From Eubacteriales Family XIII. Incertae Sedis bacterium (GTDB lineage Bacteria; Bacillota; Clostridia; Peptostreptococcales; Anaerovoracaceae), in assembly GCA_031266025.1 (NCBI GenBank), contig JAISBV010000148.1, forward strand, positions 1 to 44,878: 44,878 nucleotides of DNA, written 5' to 3'. The position numbers and the translations under genes are program-made. Of this stretch, positions 34,418 through 41,300 are shown piece by piece (position 1 is the first letter of the stretch; each line of letters begins with the position of its first letter). The notes beneath the pieces were generated by a model. That model was not told the origin of the DNA. It was given only the letters and a program-made list of their open reading frames with translations, and ran no database searches.

Positions 34418-34446
34418 TTGCCAATAGCGCGCATTGGTGATATCAT
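34418..34446 (+). promoter_or_regulatory. Sigma-A-type promoter for rsmD
   Basis: TTGCCA (34418-34423), 17 bases, TATCAT (34441-34446), each one mismatch from consensus. The leader then contains a GTGGCG-AAAA-CGCCGC hairpin and a TATGATAT that can pair with ATATCATA overlapping the -10. This is the only gap in the recG-coaD run large enough for a new promoter. Confidence 0.6.
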
Positions 34447-34505
34447 ACTGTTGTGGCGAAAACGCCGCCGGGATATGATATAAAAACGGAAGGAGAGAGG
34501 CTTTT

Positions 34506-35048
34506 TTGAGGGTCATTGCAGGCGACGTTCGCGGAAAGAAGCTTTTTTCACCGAGTGATCGCAATATTCGCCCGACTTCGGATAAGGTAAAAGGCGCTAT
34601 TTTCAACATGATAAGCGCGTATATCCCGGACGCCGCAGTCGTCGATCTGTTTTCGGGCTGCGGCAGTCTCGGCATTGAAGCGCTCAGCAGGGGCGCGCGC
34701 CGCTGTTATTTTTGCGACAATTCCGCGAAGGCGCGGGTGCTTACGGAAAAGAACGTCGCGCATTGCGGGATGTCGGAACGCGCCGAATTGCTGTGCTGCG
34801 ATTACAGGGCCGCGATCGGCATGATCGACGGGGCGGACGTAGTATTTATGGATCCGCCTTATGAGCGCGATTGCTATAAAAGTTGTCTCGCGGCCATGGC
34901 GTCGGCGGTCTGCGTGAACAGGGGCGGTATCGTCGTTTGCGAGCACGGCGCGTCAGTATCTTTCCCGGAGTCCGTTTTCGGATTTATAAAAATAAAGGAG
35001 AAAAAATACGGATCTACGGGCGTCACCGTGTTTTCGTATGAAGGTTAA
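34506..35048 (+). CDS. rsmD: 16S rRNA (guanine966-N2)-methyltransferase RsmD
   Basis: Methylates G966 of 16S rRNA during 30S assembly. It has 180 residues: the N-terminal RVIAGDVRGKKLFSPSDRNIRPTSDKVKGAIFNMI is characteristic; the Rossmann SAM motif is VVDLFSGCGSLGIEALSRGA and the catalytic NPPY-type motif is MDPPYE. It starts with TTG at 34506, with AAGGAGAG about nine bases upstream. It is followed eight bases later by coaD, the usual rsmD-coaD pair of Bacillota (Bacillus ylbH-coaD). Confidence 0.94.
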   Translation: MRVIAGDVRGKKLFSPSDRNIRPTSDKVKGAIFNMISAYIPDAAVVDLFSGCGSLGIEALSRGARRCYFCDNSAKARVLTEKNVAHCGMSERAELLCCDYRAAIGMIDGADVVFMDPPYERDCYKSCLAAMASAVCVNRGGIVVCEHGASVSFPESVFGFIKIKEKKYGSTGVTVFSYEG

Positions 35049-35056
35049 CCGTTGTC

Positions 35057-35584
35057 ATGAAGGGGAAAATATTGTATGCCGGATCGTTTGATCCGATTAC
35101 GAACGGTCATCTGGATATGATCGACAGGAGCGCGAAGCTCTGTGACCGGCTTGTAGTGGGCGTCACAGAGAATCTTTCAAAGAAAGCTCGTTACCCTGTC
35201 GAGGACAGGCTGAACATGATTCGCATGGCTACCTCGCATCTTGACAATGTCGATACGGAGAGCTTTACGGGATTGCTCGCCGATTACGCGAAACGTTTGG
35301 GTGTAGAGGCGGTTGTGCGCGGTCTGCGCGTAACCATGGATTTCGAGTATGAGCTTCAGATGGCTCATATGAACGCGCGTCTCTACGCAAACGGGATTGA
35401 AACAATATTTTTGATGACAAATCCCGCTTATTCATTTGTAAGTTCCGGTCTTGTGAGCGAGGTGTTCACGCTCGGAGGCGACGTGGACGGCCTTGTGCCG
35501 AGTTCCGTGCTCGAATATATGAAGAACCTCCATCGCGAAGAAAGGCGTAAAGATGAAAGTATTGGAATTGCTGGACGAGCTTGA
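35057..35584 (+). CDS. coaD: Phosphopantetheine adenylyltransferase
   Basis: Transfers AMP to 4'-phosphopantetheine in coenzyme A synthesis. The nucleotidyltransferase fold starts LYAGSFDPITNGHLDMI with the TNGH form of the HxGH motif; VVRGLRVTMDFEYELQMAHMN and the late SSGLVSEV segment are the other conserved blocks. At 175 residues it is slightly longer than average (about 160) through a charged tail. Its last 32 bases overlap the start of the coiled-coil gene in another frame, so part of that tail may exist because of the overlap. Confidence 0.95.
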   Translation: MKGKILYAGSFDPITNGHLDMIDRSAKLCDRLVVGVTENLSKKARYPVEDRLNMIRMATSHLDNVDTESFTGLLADYAKRLGVEAVVRGLRVTMDFEYELQMAHMNARLYANGIETIFLMTNPAYSFVSSGLVSEVFTLGGDVDGLVPSSVLEYMKNLHREERRKDESIGIAGRA

Positions 35585-36083
35585 CGAGATCGTTGAAACC
35601 GCGTCGGGCGTGCCGCTGATGAAAAAGATTATCGTGGACAGCGCCGAGATACAGGATATCGTGCGGGAGATAAGGGTGGCGCTCCCGGACGAGATACAGC
35701 AGGCGCAATGGATAAAAGAGCAGCGTCAGAATATATTGGATGAAGGAAAAAAAGAGTACGAGCTCGTTATCCAAGACGCGAGACAGCAAGCTGATATCAT
35801 ACTCGACAAGAGCGAGATCATGACAAGGGCAAGAGCAGCGGCGAAGGAGTTGACATCGCAAACCGAAGCCAATGTAAGGCAGCTGAAATTGGACACCTAC
35901 GACTATATCGACAAGATATTGTTTGAATTCCAAGGAAAAATGGAGCAAATGAACGCTGCGTATTTCGGAGATATGTTCACGAGCGTGCAGCGCACGTTCG
36001 AAGGTATCAACCGAACGGTACAGGAAAACCGCTTGGAAATCAAGGATTTGGCCTATAAGACACACTTGGAAAACGACGATTAA
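35553..36083 (+). CDS. Coiled-coil protein, conserved downstream of coaD
   Basis: 176 residues, strongly helical. The N-terminal segment (LELLDELDEIVETASGVPLMKKIIVDSAEI) is followed by a long charged helix (IQQAQWIKEQRQNILDEGKKEYELVIQDARQQADIILDKSEI) with the look of an ATP-synthase b-subunit or DivIVA-type coiled coil. Such proteins are often labelled ATPase in Clostridia without evidence; no nucleotide-binding motif is visible here. Its ATG has AAAGG upstream and lies inside the coaD end. Its conserved position between coaD and tmcAL supports a real gene; function unknown. Confidence 0.8.
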   Translation: MKVLELLDELDEIVETASGVPLMKKIIVDSAEIQDIVREIRVALPDEIQQAQWIKEQRQNILDEGKKEYELVIQDARQQADIILDKSEIMTRARAAAKELTSQTEANVRQLKLDTYDYIDKILFEFQGKMEQMNAAYFGDMFTSVQRTFEGINRTVQENRLEIKDLAYKTHLENDD

Positions 36084-36084
36084 T

Positions 36085-36188
36085 GTTACTGCTCAAAGAT
36101 TTCAATCAAAACTACTCAAACGCCGCTATTGTTTTGTTCAGATCAGGTTCCGAGATGGGTAAAAAAGGCGTGGGGTTTGAGTAGTTAC
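36085..36188. repeat. Dispersed leader repeat, copy A (upstream of tmcAL), with inverted arms
   Basis: The left block (36095-36119) is the exact inverted partner of 5297-5321. AACTACTCAAAC (36110-36121) and GTTTGAGTAGTT (36175-36186) are perfect 12-base inverted arms, extended by GCC/GGC, enclosing about 53 bases. The segment 36144-36186 (CAGGTTCCGAGATGGGTA and CGTGGGGTTTGAGTAGTT) matches the rodA copy. The outer ends GTTACTGCTCAAA and TTTGAGTAGTTAC are imperfect inverted repeats, suggesting a small mobile (MITE-like) unit or a structured leader. Confidence 0.72.
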
Positions 36189-36191
36189 AAA

Positions 36192-37406
36192 TTGACGACA
36201 GACAAGAGGATAGTTGGGATTGTCGCTGAATACAATCCCTTCCACAACGGGCATCTCTATCACCTGAAACGGGCGCTTGAGCTTACGGACGCCTTCGGCA
36301 GCGTCGCCGTTATGAGCGGTAATTTCGTGCAACGCGGCGAACCGGCGCTTATCGACAAATGGCGGCGTGCGGAGACGGCTGTCAGGAACGGCGTCGATTT
36401 GGTGTTGGAGCTGCCGTTTTTGTATGCTGCGGGCAGCGCCGAATATTTTGCTTCGGGCGCCGTGCGTTTGCTTGACGCGCTTGCATGTGTCACGCATGTG
36501 GCTTTCGGCTGCGAAGAGGGCGAATTGGCGCCGCTCGCAGAGGCCGCCAACGTACTTGCTGCGGAGCCGCCTGCTTTCAAAGAGGGTTTGCGCGACGCGC
36601 TCTCGGCAGGGCGATCATTTCCGCGCGCGCGCGCGGAGGGCTTGCGCCGGGCGGCGGGCGACGCGCAGGCGCGGTTGCTCGACTTGCCGAATAATATACT
36701 GGCTATAGAATACCTGAAGCAGCTTACGCTCACAAAAAGCCGCATAGAGCCCGTCGCTGTAAAACGCGCCGGCGCCGGATATTTTGACGCCGATCCGTGC
36801 GTACGGATTGCCGGCGCCTCGGCCATAAGGGACATGCTGCTCACAGGCAGAAAGGACGAAGCCCTTGTGTATTTGCCGCGCGGCGGCGCCGATACGGCTG
36901 TTTTTCAAAGTTTCGACAGATATTTTACGCTCATTGCCGCCGTCGCGAGACTGCGATCACGTGAGGAGCTTCACGAGATCATGTCCGCGTCCGAAGGCAT
37001 AGAAAATTGCCTGATACGCGCGCTTGACGGCGCTTCCGATATGCCGGCCCTGATCGCGGCTGTAAAGAGCGCGCGTTATACGGAGACTCGCGTCCGTCGC
37101 TTCCTGCTGCATACGCTTTTCGGCGTGACGCGCGGCAAATTCGCCGAGTCGGACGCAGCTTGGCCGGGCTACGCGCGCGTGCTCGCTCTCTCCGAACGGG
37201 GCGGCGAGATTCTGCGCATTGTTAAGGCGTACGCGAATATCCCCGTCGTTACGAACATGAACAAGCAGCGGCCGGGCGCGCCGGTTGCGGCTCTGCTCGA
37301 TCTTGACGTGCGGGCGGCCGACATTTACAATTTGATGGGCGCGGGCTCCATGCACGAAAGGTCGGATCACAGGATGCGGCCCTTTTTGTTCTTGAATCCC
37401 GTATAA
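36192..37406 (+). CDS. tmcAL: tRNA(Met) cytidine acetate ligase TmcAL
   Basis: Forms N4-acetylcytidine at the wobble position of elongator tRNA-Met using acetate and ATP (Bacillus YlbM). The nucleotidyltransferase motif is at the start: IVGIVAEYNPFHNGHLYHLKRA; then AVMSGNFVQRGEPALIDKWRRAE and FGCEEG. The ORF track starts at 36129, but the 21 extra codons are encoded by repeat copy A and do not resemble the family, so TTG at 36192 (or TTG 36177) is preferred; no strong ribosome site helps the choice. The last part (HERSDHRMRPFLF) is normal. Acetate use links it functionally to ackA next door (inference). Confidence 0.9.
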   Translation: MTTDKRIVGIVAEYNPFHNGHLYHLKRALELTDAFGSVAVMSGNFVQRGEPALIDKWRRAETAVRNGVDLVLELPFLYAAGSAEYFASGAVRLLDALACVTHVAFGCEEGELAPLAEAANVLAAEPPAFKEGLRDALSAGRSFPRARAEGLRRAAGDAQARLLDLPNNILAIEYLKQLTLTKSRIEPVAVKRAGAGYFDADPCVRIAGASAIRDMLLTGRKDEALVYLPRGGADTAVFQSFDRYFTLIAAVARLRSREELHEIMSASEGIENCLIRALDGASDMPALIAAVKSARYTETRVRRFLLHTLFGVTRGKFAESDAAWPGYARVLALSERGGEILRIVKAYANIPVVTNMNKQRPGAPVAALLDLDVRAADIYNLMGAGSMHERSDHRMRPFLFLNPV

Positions 37407-37458
37407 TTAACCGGTAAAATACATGTAAAACGTCTGTACTGAGTTCGTCATTCGCAGC

Positions 37459-37499
37459 GATGGGTTTCAAACCCGTCCGGATTTGTTACTGCTTAAAAG
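37459..37499. repeat. Palindrome and repeat fragment upstream of ackA (copy E)
   Basis: GATGGGTTTCAAACCCGTC (37459-37477) is a near-perfect palindrome of the same core as the cheA-cheR repeat. Eight bases later GTTACTGCTTAAAAG (37485-37499) matches in reverse the right end of copy C before the M23 gene. These lie just before the ackA ribosome site. Together they show that the two repeat types cluster in the same short leaders. Confidence 0.55.
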
Positions 37500-37513
37500 A
37501 AAGGAAAAATGTC

Positions 37514-38710
37514 ATGAAGGTATTAGTAATCAACTGTGGCAGTTCGTCGCTGAAGTATCAAGTTCTGAATATGACAAGCGAAACGCTTTTGGCCAAAGGA
37601 CTGGTCGAGCGGATCGGCATAGAGGGTTCCGCGATCACGCATGAAAAGATAGGCTTGGAGGAAAAATTCAAGCTTGTAACGCCAATGGAAAGCCATAAGG
37701 AAGCGATAGAACATGTGATAAAAGCGCTGACCGACAGCGAACACGGGGTTATAAATTCGTTGAATGATATCGGCGCCGTCGGACACAGGGTCGTGCACGC
37801 GGGCGAAAAATACGCAAACTCCGTGCTGATAGACGATAATGTGATAGCCGCGCTTGAAGAATGTATCGAATTAGCTCCTCTGCATAATCCTCCTAATATT
37901 CTCGGTATCAAGGCATGTATGGAATTGATGCCGAAAACGCCGATGGTCGCCGTATTCGATACGGCTTTTCACCAGACTATGCCGCCTGAGGCGTATATCT
38001 ACGCGCTGCCTTACAAGTATTATGAAAAGTACAAGATTCGCCGCTACGGTTTTCACGGAACGAGCCACAAATATGTCGCCGAGAGAACCGCGGATATGCT
38101 CGGCGTAAATTTGAACGACCTCAAGATCATAACCTGTCATCTGGGCAACGGCGCGAGCGTGACAGCCATCAAACGCGGGAAATGCATAGAAACGTCCATG
38201 GGTTTTACGCCTCTCGAGGGTCTTGTAATGGGTACGCGCTCCGGCGACCTCGACCCGTCCATAGTATCGTTTATCAGGGATAAAGAGGGTATACATCTGC
38301 ACGACGTCATAGATGTGTTGAATAAGGAGTCGGGTGTTCTCGGCATATCCGGCGTCAGCAGTGATTTCCGTGATCTCGATATAGCGGTCGAGGAGGGGAA
38401 TGAGAGGGCTTCGCTCGCCATCAAGGTATTTGCCCACAAGGTGCGTTTCTATATAGGCGCGTATATAGCCGAAATGAACGGTGTGGACGCTATTGTGTTC
38501 ACAGCCGGCGTCGGCGAGAACAGCGCCAATATGCGCAGCGTTATCTGCGCCGAGCTCGGTAATCTCGGCATCAAGCTTGATCTCGTGAAGAACAAAGTCA
38601 GGGGTAAGGAAACTATCATAAGCCGTGACGATTCGCGGGTCGCGATCCTGCTTATCCCCACGAATGAGGAGTTGATGATCGCGAGGGATACGTATAAGAT
38701 AACCAGATAG
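37514..38710 (+). CDS. ackA: Acetate kinase
   Basis: Interconverts acetyl phosphate plus ADP with acetate plus ATP, the ATP-yielding step of acetate fermentation. It has 398 residues: [15 protein letters not shown] at the N-terminus (ASKHA phosphate-1), [25 protein letters not shown] and [13 protein letters not shown] are the family signatures. ATG 37514 is chosen, with AAAGGA upstream; the ORF-track start 18 codons earlier lies in the repeat. No phosphotransacetylase gene is adjacent, unlike many Bacillota. It has no clear terminator; an AT-rich palindrome lies 20 bases past the stop. Confidence 0.96.
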   Translation: MKVLVINCGSSSLKYQVLNMTSETLLAKGLVERIGIEGSAITHEKIGLEEKFKLVTPMESHKEAIEHVIKALTDSEHGVINSLNDIGAVGHRVVHAGEKYANSVLIDDNVIAALEECIELAPLHNPPNILGIKACMELMPKTPMVAVFDTAFHQTMPPEAYIYALPYKYYEKYKIRRYGFHGTSHKYVAERTADMLGVNLNDLKIITCHLGNGASVTAIKRGKCIETSMGFTPLEGLVMGTRSGDLDPSIVSFIRDKEGIHLHDVIDVLNKESGVLGISGVSSDFRDLDIAVEEGNERASLAIKVFAHKVRFYIGAYIAEMNGVDAIVFTAGVGENSANMRSVICAELGNLGIKLDLVKNKVRGKETIISRDDSRVAILLIPTNEELMIARDTYKITR

Positions 38711-38730
38711 CTTGTAAAAACACATGGCTT

Positions 38731-38771
38731 TATCATAAATGCTTTGCTATATTATGCATTTATGATATACT
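38731..38771 (+). promoter_or_regulatory. Promoter embedded in a 12-base inverted repeat after ackA
   Basis: TATCATAAATGC (38731-38742) and GCATTTATGATA (38756-38767) are perfect inverted arms separated by 13 bases. TTGCTA (38744-38749) and TATACT (38766-38771) with a 16-base spacer form a plausible promoter whose -35 lies in the loop and whose -10 overlaps the right arm. The dyad looks like an operator. The nearest gene, the MCP, starts 306 bases further on. Confidence 0.5.
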
Positions 38772-38777
38772 TAAATA

Positions 38778-38876
38778 CAGAAAGGCGCTTTTCACGTCGT
38801 GTTTGCGCGTTGCGTTTCTGCCTGTAGGCGGATGCGCGCGGCCCGACGCGGTGAATGGCGCCGTTTGTTTTTTTTG
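38778..38876 (+). ncRNA. Candidate short transcript between ackA and the MCP gene
   Basis: About 100 bases lie between the predicted start point of the promoter at 38744-38771 and a T-rich run (38864-38875, eight consecutive Ts) preceded by a short GC hairpin (CGGTG/CGCCG, 38849-38853 / 38859-38863). The segment is GC-rich with CAGAAA/TTTCTG self-complementarity and has no ORF. It could be a small RNA or an attenuated leader. I recognise no known riboswitch. The terminator stem is weak, so this is tentative. Confidence 0.25.
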
Positions 38877-38888
38877 TACTTGCAACTC

Positions 38889-39054
38889 GGTACACTGTAA
38901 CCCCTAAAAGTTGTCAGTAATCGGCGAGGATTTTTTTCGCCGGGCAAGGCGGAGGGTTCTGTTGATACCGGGCAGTATCAACAGGTTCTTTTCAACGCAG
39001 CCCGACGGAAAAAAGACCGTCGATCAGTAAAGCTTTAGGGGTTACAGGGTACTC
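38889..39054. mobile_element. 166-base terminal-inverted-repeat element with three hairpins (MITE-like)
   Basis: Outer arms of about 22 bases (38889-38910 and 39033-39054) are inverted repeats sharing GTAACCCCTAAA / TTTAGGGGTTAC and flanking GTAC. Inside are three consecutive hairpins: CGGCGA/TCGCCG (38922-38927 / 38937-38942), CTGTTGATAC/GTATCAACAG (38959-38968 / 38975-38984) and GACGG/CCGTC (39004-39008 / 39017-39021). The unit has no ORF and ends 22 bases before the MCP start. It is either a non-autonomous mobile element or a structured RNA with a closing stem and three arms. Confidence 0.6.
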
Positions 39055-39076
39055 AGTAGGGGAAGGGATAACTGCT

Positions 39077-40888
39077 ATGAAAAATTTAAAAATATCGGTG
39101 AAGATGATGACAGCCTTCGGCATCGTTGTGATTTTGACGCTCGCAATGGGGATTATTTCGATTCGTTCCGCAAGCGGTATCGAAAAATCGTACACCGAAA
39201 TGGTCGCTGAGGATACAAAAGCCCTGAGCGATCTCGGCGCGGCGCGCGCGGCAATTAGGGGCGAACGCTCTGAGCTTAGAGCCATCATGATATACGCCGC
39301 GCTCGACGATTCGGCCGGCATCAGTAAATCAGTCGAAAATTATCAGAAGAATAAATCTGTGTTGAAAACAAGCATGGACAGTTACAGCACGGGTCTGAGA
39401 ACAGAAGAGGGTCTCGGATATTACAGTGTATTTGAAAAGGAGTACGAAGATTATACCAAAGCCGCAGAGATATTTTTGGCCGCCTTGGATTCGGCGGAAC
39501 TTGAACGTCTGTACGCGCTTATGAAAGATTGCTCTGATGAGGTTGACAGTTCCATCGAAGCTATAGACGGTATGGAAGCCGCGAAGTTTCAAAACGTACA
39601 GGTGAGTAATGACAATATGACGAAACGCTCCACTGCGGGTATAATGATCACTGTAGGTATTTTGATAGCGGTGACTGTCGTATCAATAGGATTGGCCGTA
39701 TTTATTTCGGCCATGATTACAAAGCCGCTTGGTCTTATGAGGGATTTGCTGCAGCAGGTGGGCGAATCGGGCGATCTCGAATTCGGCGACACGCAGATGC
39801 GCAGAATAAGGGAAGAAGCGGCGTTTAAGGATGAGATAGGGCAGTCTATAGCGGCATTTGTCAAGATGATGGAACAGTTCGTTTACTACGGAAAATGTCT
39901 CGGCATGGTCGCGGAAAAGGATCTTACCGTAAATGTGAAAACCTTGAGCGGCAAAGATACATGCGGCGTCGCGCTGAAAAACATGTTGGCGAATCTCAAT
40001 TCCATGTTCGGCGAAATCAATATCTCCGCTTCTCAGGTGGCATCCGGTTCGTCGCAGATAGCGCAGGCGTCGACAAATCTGGCGACGGGCGCGGGCGAAC
40101 AGGCCGCTACCATTCAGGAATTTACCGCCACGGTGTCGGAGGTTAACAGGATGGCGGAGGATAATACAAAGATGGCTACGGAAGTGCTGAAAGACGTGCA
40201 GGAATCGGGCAGTCTGATGAACGAGTGCACAAACGAGATGAACAGGATGCTGCAAGCCATGCAGCTAATAGACGAGAAATCGCAGCAGATATCCAATGTT
40301 ATCAAGGTCATAGACGACATAGCGTTCCAAACGAATATACTGGCTCTGAACGCGGCCGTGGAAGCCGCCCGCGCGGGACAGCACGGAAAGGGCTTCGCCG
40401 TCGTTTCGGACGAGGTGCGAAACTTGGCGTCGAAATCGGCCGGCGCGGCCAAGGAAACGGCGGAGTTGATCGAAAGCAGTCTTCGCAGCGTCGCCGAAGG
40501 CAATATGATCGTGTGCAAGGTGAACGACAGCTTGCAGGCCGTAGGCTCAATCTCCGACAGGAACGCCGAATCCGTGGAAAAGCTGTACAACGGCTCGACT
40601 TCGCAGAGCAGTTCCATGTCGGAGATCAATACGGCCATCTTGCAGCTGTCCTCCGTGGTGCAGGCCAACTCCGCCACGGCGCAGGAAACGGCGGCGTCCT
40701 CGCAGGAAATGTCCGCCCAGTCCGTCATGCTGAACGATATAGTGAGCCGCTTCAAGCTGTCGGAAGACGCGCGCGCTCAAGGATGGACGAATCCCGGCTC
40801 AGGCGGTCATGCGAAAGCAAACGCCGCCCCTGCGAGCGACAAACCCGAGAGCGTGATTTCACTTTCCGACAGCAACGATAAGTATTGA
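39077..40888 (+). CDS. Methyl-accepting chemotaxis protein
   Basis: 603-residue transmembrane receptor that controls CheA. A first membrane helix (about 9-30) is followed by an extracellular four-helix-bundle sensor (about 31-186, 4HB_MCP type, with IRGERSELRAIMIYAA), a second helix (about 187-213), a HAMP-like region, and the cytoplasmic signalling domain with the near-invariant hairpin tip DDIAFQTNILALNAAVEAAR and GKGFAVVSDEVRNLA. The end is a hydrophilic tail without an NWETF-type CheR-binding motif. The ligand is unknown. GGGGAAGGG lies before the ATG. It stands alone, apart from cheA and cheR, between ackA and the trpB unit. Confidence 0.95.
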   Translation: MKNLKISVKMMTAFGIVVILTLAMGIISIRSASGIEKSYTEMVAEDTKALSDLGAARAAIRGERSELRAIMIYAALDDSAGISKSVENYQKNKSVLKTSMDSYSTGLRTEEGLGYYSVFEKEYEDYTKAAEIFLAALDSAELERLYALMKDCSDEVDSSIEAIDGMEAAKFQNVQVSNDNMTKRSTAGIMITVGILIAVTVVSIGLAVFISAMITKPLGLMRDLLQQVGESGDLEFGDTQMRRIREEAAFKDEIGQSIAAFVKMMEQFVYYGKCLGMVAEKDLTVNVKTLSGKDTCGVALKNMLANLNSMFGEINISASQVASGSSQIAQASTNLATGAGEQAATIQEFTATVSEVNRMAEDNTKMATEVLKDVQESGSLMNECTNEMNRMLQAMQLIDEKSQQISNVIKVIDDIAFQTNILALNAAVEAARAGQHGKGFAVVSDEVRNLASKSAGAAKETAELIESSLRSVAEGNMIVCKVNDSLQAVGSISDRNAESVEKLYNGSTSQSSSMSEINTAILQLSSVVQANSATAQETAASSQEMSAQSVMLNDIVSRFKLSEDARAQGWTNPGSGGHAKANAAPASDKPESVISLSDSNDKY

Positions 40889-40928
40889 GAGCGGACGGTC
40901 GTGTAATGAAATTGTAATAAAAGAGGTG

Positions 40929-40957
40929 TTGACAAATGCCGGCAGGGGTGCTATCAT
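40929..40957 (+). promoter_or_regulatory. Sigma-A-type promoter of the T-box/trpB unit
   Basis: Consensus TTGACA (40929-40934), 17 bases, TATCAT (40952-40957). The start would fall near 40964, just before the first conserved T-box bases, which fits well. Confidence 0.82.
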
Positions 40958-40964
40958 TGCTCTA

Positions 40965-41273
40965 AACCTATGACGAGGAAGTAAAATCGCGAAGCGGTCT
41001 TAGCATCCGGCAAATATTTTCAGCCGGGCGCTTACAGCGAGTTCGGGACGGTGGGAGCCGAGCGGATGCAGCCGCGAACAAATGGGCCTCTGAGGGCAAA
41101 GCGAAAGGATGTACATCCGAGTAGCGGCGACGCTTGATCCCGCGTTATCGGGATAGGGGTGTGATGGCGCCCCGCCGAGAGGGTGCGCGTTTGCGCATCA
41201 AACAAGGTGGCACCGCAGGCTGTAATAATACGCCTGTCCTTGTACTTTTGCAGTACATGGACAGGCGTTTTTG
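40965..41273 (+). promoter_or_regulatory. T-box riboswitch, tryptophan-specific
   Basis: Leader RNA that reads the charging state of tRNA-Trp. Stem I begins with GACGAGGAAGTAAAA; the distal loop elements GGGACGGTGGGAGCCG follow; the specifier region GAACAAATGGGCCTCTGAG offers TGG (41083-41085), the Trp codon. The T-box itself is AACAAGGTGGCACCGC (41201-41216). It ends in an intrinsic terminator: ACGCCTGTCC.TGTAC pairs with GTACA.GGACAGGCGT (41230-41245 / 41253-41268, one mismatch), then TTTTG. Uncharged tRNA would stabilise the antiterminator and allow trpB expression. This fills almost all of the 412-base gap before trpB. Confidence 0.95.
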
Positions 41274-41300
41274 TTTGTTTAAAAAGAAAGGAACAGAGAA

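Noticed and set aside
33393-34424. 343-residue minus-strand ORF opposite recG
   Set aside because: Antisense shadow of the recG helicase domain; no ribosome site or known motif.
35553-36083. Annotating the coiled-coil protein after coaD as an ATPase
   Set aside because: No Walker A/B or other nucleotide-binding motif is visible; the label is commonly propagated without evidence.
36085-36188. Repeat units considered as CRISPR repeats
   Set aside because: Copies are isolated, diverged, in both orientations and kilobases apart, with no spacer array and no cas genes in the window.
38711-39076. c-di-GMP (GEMM) or other known riboswitch before the MCP gene
   Set aside because: I looked for GEMM-type conserved sequences and did not find them; the structured element there does not match a class I know.
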